A stretch of 64,000 bases of DNA from Mesorhabditis belari (taxonomy: Eukaryota; Nematoda; Chromadorea; Rhabditida; Rhabditidae): positions 620,001-684,000 of the forward strand of contig CAUEEP010000925.1 of assembly GCA_958450365.1 (NCBI GenBank), in the 5' to 3' direction. The notes under the pieces are model-generated. The model ran no database searches, was not told the DNA's origin, and was given only the letters and a program-made list of their open reading frames with translations. Shown in pieces: positions 57,838 to 64,000 of this stretch. Each line of letters opens with the position of its first letter. Within the stretch, counting starts at the first letter, position 1. The position numbers and the translations under genes were made by a program.

Positions 57838-59162
57838 CAGGGTGACCAGAAAATACGGCGAATTTTTGCGCATCGTCAAATTTAGCCCTCAGCACTTTTT
57901 AAAAAGATTTATCTCGAAAGTTTAACAAGAATTAACAACTTCAAGCTCAACAATAACTTTTCTATCAAAAATTCCAACATTAAATGTTCAAAATTTCCAC
58001 CTTTGGCCTCAACACATTTGCTGAGCCGCTTCGGAAAGTTCTGAATGATGGTCGCGCATTCTTGCATTGTAATTTCGCTCCAAGCGCGAGTCAAGGCCGT
58101 TTTCAAACCGGCAACCGGTGTATCGATACTTGCGAAGCCTTTCTTCAAGAATTGACCACACAGAAAAGTCCAATGGGTTCAAATCTGGTGCGTTTCCCGG
58201 CCACACATCCTTGTCCCAAAATCCAGGAAAGAGCTGCTGACAGAGCTGTCGAGTGGAAGTAGCGCCATGGGCTGGAGCCCAGTCTTGTTGTAGAACAAAA
58301 CCGCTTTGGCCAAAGTGTTTTGCAACCCAGGGAACTAAAACATCCTTTAGAACCTTTTGTTGATACACGGAAGCGTTGATTTTGACGTTGCGATCGATGA
58401 AGACAAGAGGTGTCTTTCCGCTTGAACACACCCCGGCCCATACCATGACAGAAGCTGGAAAATGACGCCTCACCATAATTTTTGCTGCAAAAGTGTTCTT
58501 AAGACCTTTCTTCAACAGCTGGCGATGATTTTGAAAGTTGTGCTTTGGCTCGATGGTAAAAATTTTCTCATCTGTGAATAAGACCTTATCAAGATTCTGT
58601 CCAGCGACCAGTCTCTTCATCAATCGCGCTCGCTGTAGTCTCTTTGCTTTCATAGGATCGTCCAAGAAGTGTGTCCGGGCAATTTTGTATGGAACAAGTT
58701 TAAGCTTCTTGCAGATCATCAATCGAACACTTTCCCGACCAAGATTCAACTTTTTTGCCATGTCTCGCATCGATTTTTCGGGATTGCGCCGAATCCGGCA
58801 TCGCAGCTTGATAAAGTTTTGTGGCGTAGTTACTGTTGCCGGACGACCTCTACCCTTTCGATCTGTAATTCCACCGGTCTCTTTGTAACGTTTCAAAGCC
58901 TTGTAGACCATGTCCTTCTTGTATCCAGTAGCTTTCATGATTTCTTGAGGCTTCTTGCCATTCTTGTGCAACTCGACGATTGTTATTCGCGCTTTCTCAC
59001 GATCTTCTTTTGAATTCATGGCGTAGAAAGACCCTAAAATTCAAAGATTATTAATCAGAACAACGTAAACAAGCATTATAGAAAAGAAACATCACAAAAA
59101 CCAAAGAAAAACTTGATATCAAAAGGTCGAGAAAAAATTCGCCGTATTTTCTGGTCACCCTG
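57838..59162 (-). mobile_element. Tc1/mariner-superfamily element with DD37D transposase
   Basis: Inverted termini CAGGGTGACCAGAAAATACG (57838 on) and the complement ending at 59162 are flanked by TA at 57836-57837 and 59163-59164. The length of 1325 bases suits a single-gene element. The inverted repeats extend about 31 bases with almost no mismatches, which suggests a fairly recent insertion. It sits in the centre of the 53-64 kb palindrome. Confidence 0.9.
57960..59019 (-). pseudogene. DD37D transposase, one frameshift
   Basis: Starts MNSKEDREKARITIVELHKN at 59019. It has a helix-turn-helix (KATGYKKDMVYKALKRY), a GRPR-like motif (RKGRGRPATV), a second helix region, and catalytic acids in LFTDEKIF, LQQDWAPAH and NAPDLNPLDFSVW. 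There are 37 residues between the second and third, the spacing of the maT-type mariners. At about 58140 the frame shifts by one base: the C-terminal LKTALTRAWSEITMQECATI and LSKCVEAKGGNFEH continue in the frame 58148-57909. All catalytic residues precede the break, so the element is nearly intact. Confidence 0.85.
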
Positions 59163-59853
59163 TAGTTAGGCACAAATTTGGATATTTCGATTCCAAGCAC
59201 AAATTTGGATATTTCGATTCAAACCAAATTCTTTATAGAAATCTTGACAAATCTTTGCATCAATAGTGTAAAACTTTAGCCGTCGATTAAAACATCCTGT
59301 AAACACATCATTCGTGCTCAAGTCGGTGTTGCAAGAAAAAACTAAGAAATCGGCGCGCCAGAAAGGTGGTGTTAACAAGACTCGATGACAAAGTAGATCA
59401 CAAAGCTAAAACGTGACCAAAGCTACCGTAACTGTAAAGGAGAAGTAAGAAGTTATGAATACACCGGTTCTCCTGTTATTGTTTCCTTCCATTTACGGGT
59501 TTCCTTCATTTATTGATACTCATTCTTCTTTTCTCATCATTGCTTGTACATTTGTGAATTTTACAGACTTTTCTTTTTCTTTGCGTTTAGTAATAACATA
59601 TCAATGAGAATAATAAATTTATTTGACTATGGATGTAAATGAATATCTACAGTATGAAAAAGAAACAGAAATCCGTTTAGAATTGCGAGAGAACAGTGGA
59701 AGAACTGAAACTAACCCATAGCTAGGAACAAAGTGACCATTTTTAATCTTGTAGAAAAAGTTTGAAAATGTTTATCAAGATTATAAAAGTTTCATAAAAT
59801 CCAAAAATTGGAAAATAAAAACCGGTGAAATTGGGGAGTCGGGAAGACTAAGG
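59163..59853. other. Orphan 3' flank
   Basis: Positions 59290-59640 match in inverted form 56300-56750. Positions 59640-59850 match the flank at 12930-13330 and 20540-20720. There is a 26-base tandem duplication of CACAAATTTGGATATTTCGA with TTC at 59170-59220. No gene. Confidence 0.5.
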
Positions 59854-61347
59854 TTAGGATCCAGAGCAATCAGCATTTTTTCTTTTTCTTTTTTTAGTAG
59901 CTTGTAGCTTCAGCTGTTGGTTAGTGAATTGAGTATAGGAAGCCGAATCCGGCATTTTCTCAAACTCAAGCCATTCTGTTTTTGGATTCCCTTGATAATC
60001 AATCAAGCGGATGTATTTCCATCCATCATCCTTGATCAAAGCATAGACCCTCTCTTTGAGCTTTGACTTATGAAAGTACTCTCTTAATACTCCAACATCA
60101 ATATGATGAAGTTTCTTCTTCAAATCAAATCCAGGAATACTTTCCCCATTTTCATAATTATTTGGATGATCCAAGAGAAGCAAAAATGGAATATCTAACA
60201 GATTTTGACAGCAAAGAAATAGAAATGGATGTTCCATGAGTTGAAAAGTCAGAGCTCTATTAGAGCTTATACAATTCATGTAAATCTCCAGAAACAGAAG
60301 CTCATTTTCTGTGATTTTACCACATACTGGAATGTGCAATTCTTTAGGTAAAGCTGACCATCCTTCCATTTTTCTAAACCCATCCATTTGACATTTCCCT
60401 GAATGATTCTTTTGACAAATTGAACGAGGAGGATTTCTTAATTGGAATATGTAGTGGGGGAAGGGGTAGGGTCCATAAAATCTTTTATAAGATTCATCGA
60501 GAAGTGATTCAATATTAAATGGAACATTATTCTTCTCCGAATCTTCTATTGGAATCAGATATTTCAAATGTAATTTTAGAATGTTTCCCATTTTTTTTTG
60601 TTGTTTTTCAAATACATCAATGATTCCCTTAAGAGGGATTTGTTCATCATGGGAGAAACAAAACAATTCCTGTTTTTTGCCTTCATTTTCAATTTCATAG
60701 CTCCAGATTTCGGTTTTTGAATTGTCTACCCATTTTCCCGGTATTTCTTTCCATAATCTGAAGTCTTCACTTACAAACTGATCCCCGTTTGTATGAATCC
60801 ATCCCTCACCAGTCAATTGAGAAATAAAACATCGAAAAAAGAAATTTGTTGTGTATTTCTCTCTTCTTATTTCTTTGAAACTGTTAATCGAATCCTCACA
60901 CCTCCACCAGTTTCCAAAACTTGATATCCAAATCTCCTCGTGACTTTTAAGACTTTCAAAAGCATCGTTTTCTCCCAAAGTTTGTCTTTCAAAATCTACC
61001 AAAACAAACAATTCAAATAATTCAGAAATATTCTTTTGACGTAGATTTTTCTTCTTTTCTTCTATTCTCAATATTTCCCCAATCACATAACGAGCATCTT
61101 TGAATGTCTGAGTTTCTTCTTTTAATCTTGAAACAATATTTGGTGCTTCTTTGAAGAATTTCTCTCTTTCAGCAGAAGTTAGTGTTTGGAGTTTATCTAG
61201 CATTATTTCATCTATGATACCCGATCTACCTTCCACGAATCTCTTTGCATATTTTCTTTCCTGAGAGTCAACCATAACCCATTCTATTCCATCATCAAAT
61301 CCAATTGGTTTCCTCAGTTCTTTTTGGTTTTCATCTTTTGTGGGCAT
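59854..61347 (-). CDS. Orphan family, intact 497-residue protein
   Basis: A single uninterrupted frame starts at the ATG at 61347 (MPTKDENQKELRKPIGFDD) and ends at 59854. I do not recognise a domain. It is charged and soluble-looking, without signal peptide or clear membrane helix, with a helical N-terminal third (EAPNIVSRLKEETQTFKDAR; IEEKKKNLRQKN), a middle with QLTGEGWIH and KWVDN, and a C-terminal half with YPFPHYIFQLRNPPR, CQKNHSGKCQMDGF (a Cys-x3-His-x3-Cys cluster kept in every copy), LFLCCQNLLDIPF, DHPNNYENGE and YQGNPKTEWLEF, then a Lys-rich tail. At least five other copies in the window are broken. It is preceded, 840 bases upstream on the same strand, by the kinase 62187-63387. Function unknown; co-duplication suggests the two act together or are simply co-inherited. 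Confidence 0.8.
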   Translation of the reverse strand: MPTKDENQKELRKPIGFDDGIEWVMVDSQERKYAKRFVEGRSGIIDEIMLDKLQTLTSAEREKFFKEAPNIVSRLKEETQTFKDARYVIGEILRIEEKKKNLRQKNISELFELFVLVDFERQTLGENDAFESLKSHEEIWISSFGNWWRCEDSINSFKEIRREKYTTNFFFRCFISQLTGEGWIHTNGDQFVSEDFRLWKEIPGKWVDNSKTEIWSYEIENEGKKQELFCFSHDEQIPLKGIIDVFEKQQKKMGNILKLHLKYLIPIEDSEKNNVPFNIESLLDESYKRFYGPYPFPHYIFQLRNPPRSICQKNHSGKCQMDGFRKMEGWSALPKELHIPVCGKITENELLFLEIYMNCISSNRALTFQLMEHPFLFLCCQNLLDIPFLLLLDHPNNYENGESIPGFDLKKKLHHIDVGVLREYFHKSKLKERVYALIKDDGWKYIRLIDYQGNPKTEWLEFEKMPDSASYTQFTNQQLKLQATKKRKRKNADCSGS

Positions 61348-62186
61348 AAAAGGGAGTGAAGAGATGAATTGATTTGCCTAGGTTATTATATTTGAGAAGT
61401 CTTAAATTTCAAAAAAAGGAAGCTTAATCAACTATTCGGTCGGGAAGCATGCAACTTCACAAATTCCCATTTACTCCTAGTTACTCATTTAAAATAACCT
61501 CTAAAATAATTAGAATTTTCATCATTTCTGTAGAATTCTTAGGACTACCATGTCTCCGGACAAACATCTCCAAAATAAGCGTTATCTGGGTGTAAACTGC
61601 CTAAACGCCCACTCTCTGGCACACAGCCGGCCATGTTTGGTTCAATTACCCAAGTATGAAATGTATTTCTAAAAAGTAACTCGCTTTTCAGCAGGATTTT
61701 TCTCGTTGTTTGAACTATGAAATTACCCTTTACTCCTATTTACCTATTTTACAATTAAAATAGATAGAATGGAAACCAAAGATAGCTATGCCAGAGAGTG
61801 GGCCTTTAGGCAGTGTACGCTCAGAGAACTCTTGCTTTGGAGTGGATGTTTGTCCGCAGGTCAGCGTGAAAAACATCACCAAGAAGTGCTTTTATAATTC
61901 TTTAAACATGAAGTTTGCTGAGAGTTTCAGCTTAACTATTTTAAAGTCCCCCCGTATATTTTGAAAGAAAGAAGAATTTTAGTGATGAAACACGAATTTA
62001 CATGGCTTGTGAACATAAGTCAACTTCAATCCGGCCTTCCTCACCTATTTTACCACTAGGATTCTGAAACTTTAATACTTGGTAGTCGTAAGAATTCTAC
62101 AAAAAACAGGAAAATTTTAGTGATTACTATAGTAAAATAAGTGAAAAGAAATACTTTCCAACTCAAAATAATAGTAAACGAGAAAT
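61348..62186. other. Module spacer with MITE-like inverted repeat
   Basis: Matches 1-846 in inverted form and 14924-15863 directly. The inverted repeat arms are about 61553-61620 (GGACAAACATCTCC, CTGCCTAAACGCC) and 61790-61855 (GCCAGAGAGTGGG, TTTGTCC). The recurring GGATTTACA-type block is at about 61985-62040. A diverged splice-like region near 62210 belongs to the last kinase exon, not the spacer. Confidence 0.5.
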
Positions 62187-63387
62187 TCAACTTCTTTTAG
62201 AAAAGCTTACTTTCTGCGTTTGAGCAAGGAAATCCAAAACTTCAGAAGCTGGTGGACGAGGAATACGTTGAAAATTGGTACATCTGAGTGTTGGATTTTC
62301 AAAACTTAAAGAAAATCTTGAATCCAAACCTCGAGATGACGTCTAGAATTTCTGCTTGACATTCAGGTGATTCGATTTCGGTAACACGTTTGAGTGCTAT
62401 ATCAATCAATAATTGGTCACGATCAAACACTCCAGACATCTCATAGTTTGTGAAAATAGTTCTAAAACAATAAAAATGTTGTTTTGAAGTCTTAGTTATA
62501 TCTCAAAGGAGGTCATGATTTCAACCTGAATACCTCCTTTCGATCATTTCCCACATAACAAGTCCCAGACTGTAGACATCATTTCGATGAGAATTCTGGA
62601 ATAAATATATCTTATCATTGGATAGAAATGAATGCAAAACTAACCGATACATCAGCCTCCTTTATTCGTTCAAAAACATCCCGTTGTACCCCATCCTCCT
62701 TCATCTCAGGTGGACTCATATATCGTTGTGTTCCAATAAACGTTCCCGTAACAGTTCCATCTTCCACTACTTTTACCAATCCGAAGTCACCAATCTTCAG
62801 CCGGTATTCTTTGCTCACAAAAATGCTATAAATGGATTGAACTTCGATATTAATATCACTGAATATTACTTGTCTGGTTTGATATCTCGATGTACCAATT
62901 TGTGTTTCTGATACATGTGATCAATGGCATCAAATAATTGGATTCCCCAGGTGAGAACAGTGTTCATTGAATATGCGATTGTTGGATTAAGAATCACTAA
63001 ACTCTAAGATATAACAATACCAGTCCGATCCTAACCTCCCTTGAGTGGTCCCTTCTCACAATATTCCATTACAATTCCCACTTTTATTCCTTCTTCTGTA
63101 TATCGGTACAATCGGACAATATTTACATGATAGATCTTCTTCAAAGCCTCACATTCATTTTCGAAGAACTTCAATCGTTCATCACTACCACAAAGCATAT
63201 ATTTGATCACAGCTGGGCTAAATAAAGAAGCTTATGGTACAAAGAAATCTCTACCGAAGACTTTATATTGAACACAGCAGTGAATAGAGCAAAAATAACT
63301 AACGGTTTGTGTCCAATCAGCTCATACACTTGCCCCATTGCTCCACTCCCAATATAACGTTCAACAAATTGATTGGATGTTGTCATT
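62187..63387 (-). CDS. PEK/eIF2-alpha-kinase-like protein kinase
   Basis: Starts at 63387 with MTTSNQFVERYIGSGAMGQV (glycine loop GSGAMG). Exon 2: ATP lysine in AVIKYMLCG, alphaC Glu in FENECEALKKI, hinge VGIVMEYCEKGPLKG. Exon 3 ends LVHRDIKPD. Exon 4: KIGDFGLVK and GTQRYMSPPEMKED. Then NDVYSLGLVMWEMIE-type exon, RDQLLIDIALKRVTEIESPE, and the last exon RIPRPPASEVLDFLAQTQ with stop at 62187-62189. Length is about 300 residues with no extra domain. All catalytic residues are present. Resemblance to PKR/PEK kinases rests on DFGLV, GTQRYMSP and DVYSLGL. It precedes the intact orphan gene on the same strand. Confidence 0.75.
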
Positions 63388-63640
63388 TCTCACAGATAAC
63401 TTGAACTTAAATAACTAATAATATAAAATTTAAAAGAGCAGACGAAATGAGAATTCGAAAAACAGCTAGAAGATGAGGTCAAGAACTTTTGCAAGAAAGG
63501 GAGGCCTTATCTCTCTCTTCTCTCCACCCTTTGCTCATATTGATTGATTCTGGGTTTGGGAGAAGGGAGTGGGATATGGTAAGATTTAACTGAACCCGCT
63601 TAGTTCATTCAATACTCTTCGAATTTTTCTTAAATTTGAC
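63388..63640 (-). promoter_or_regulatory. Conserved kinase leader
   Basis: Minus-strand leader: AGAGAGATAAGGCCTCCC, TTTCTTGCAAAAG, TAGCTG, then a pyrimidine tract, TTTAAATTTTATATTATTAG and a TTATTTAAG acceptor-like end 20 bases before the start codon at 63387. Blocks and order are as in the other modules. Confidence 0.5.
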
Positions 63641-63768
63641 TTTAGCCCCAGAGGGATCCAAGAGTTCTGCTAACAATAAGCCTAACCTAGCCAAATGCAC
63701 AAAATAAAATTTTGAGCATTTCGTTTACTGACCTAAAACTTCTTTTGCGCCCTGTTTTTGTTTGTATT

Positions 63769-63893
63769 AGGGGTTTGCAAAGAAACTGCGTATTATACGC
63801 AACGTTCAAACACCTCGAAAATTAATAATAAAAGACTTTATTCCAAAAGATACTCGCCAAAATCATCAACTATATTTTTCCATTTTTTACGTA
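63769..63893 (-). pseudogene. Truncated mariner end with shared flank
   Basis: TTAGGGGTTTGCAAAGAAAC and the following 120 bases match the left end of the mariner at 17683-17810 (one deletion in the terminus). The outer flank (63600-63768) also matches 17520-17682. Similarity stops at about 63893, where unrelated AT-rich sequence begins. So this is a copy of the same insertion, cut short, not a new one. Confidence 0.8.
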
Positions 63894-63966
63894 GAAAATT
63901 TTCATGTATTTTCAGAGATCGTTTGTATTTTTAATTTTATCCCATAAATTTGTTGTTTTTAAATTT

Positions 63967-64000
63967 GGGCTGGCTACTTTGCGCCAAATTTTTTGCACAC
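63967..64000. repeat. Start of another foldback element
   Basis: GGCTACTTTGCGCCAAATTT at 63971 repeats the outer block of the element at 52052-52220. The window ends inside it. Confidence 0.6.

Overview
The window looks like nematode nuclear DNA. It is AT-rich, introns are mostly about 40-60 bases with GT donors and TTTTCAG or TTTTAG acceptors, and the recognisable genes are eukaryotic: SLY1, MCM4, RNase H1, an F-box protein, and protein kinases. Possible trans-splice acceptors sit just upstream of kinase starts. I cannot name the species. No CRISPR array, bacterial operon or convincing intact tRNA was seen.

About half of the window is made of copies of one duplicated module. Each module has (a) a leader of about 200-400 bases ending in a splice-acceptor-like TTTTTAG, (b) a small eIF2-alpha-kinase-like (PEK/PKR-like) kinase of about 300 residues in seven or so exons, (c) a spacer of about 850 bases carrying a MITE-like inverted repeat, and (d) on the same strand, an unspliced orphan gene of about 500 codons that I do not recognise. 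Modules or remnants lie at 1-921 (+), 11417-12551 (+), 17480-13338 (-), 21760-19740 (-, fragments), 44560-42602 (-), 53690-55799 (+) and 63640-59854 (-). Two pairs converge, 11.4 to 17.5 kb and 53.7 to 63.6 kb, and in each pair the minus-strand arm is the better preserved.

From 1.2 to 9.5 kb the same leader is joined to a different kinase family. These are three MAPK-like genes (1739-3865 +, 4440-5832 +, 7263-9420 -) with altered HRD/DFG motifs.

From 22 to 36.6 kb lies a block of housekeeping-type genes, several broken or shuffled: the C-terminal end of SLY1 (22.4-22.84 kb), an F-box-like gene (25.1-26.7), an RNase H1-like gene (27.4-28.85, minus), the N-terminal half of SLY1 (29.46-30.5), an unidentified membrane-protein fragment (31.4-32.3), a 5'-truncated MCM4 with three lesions (32.8-35.3), and a small cysteine-rich membrane protein (35.9-36.6, minus) with a partial copy at 19 kb.

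Mobile elements: a dead DD34D mariner (17683-18945) with a truncated copy at 63.77 kb, a second mariner remnant (19.4-19.75), a DD37D Tc1/mariner element with TA duplications and one frameshift (57838-59162), a TA-flanked MITE inserted in an orphan gene copy (19957-20480), a 5'-truncated Gypsy-type retroelement (46.3-51.3) preceded by an odd transmembrane ORF, long inverted repeats around that retroelement (44.71-45.06 and 52.63-52.97), and tRNA-derived SINE-like pieces.

Single-base frameshifts recur in unrelated genes. Some breaks could therefore be assembly errors rather than biology; transcripts would decide.
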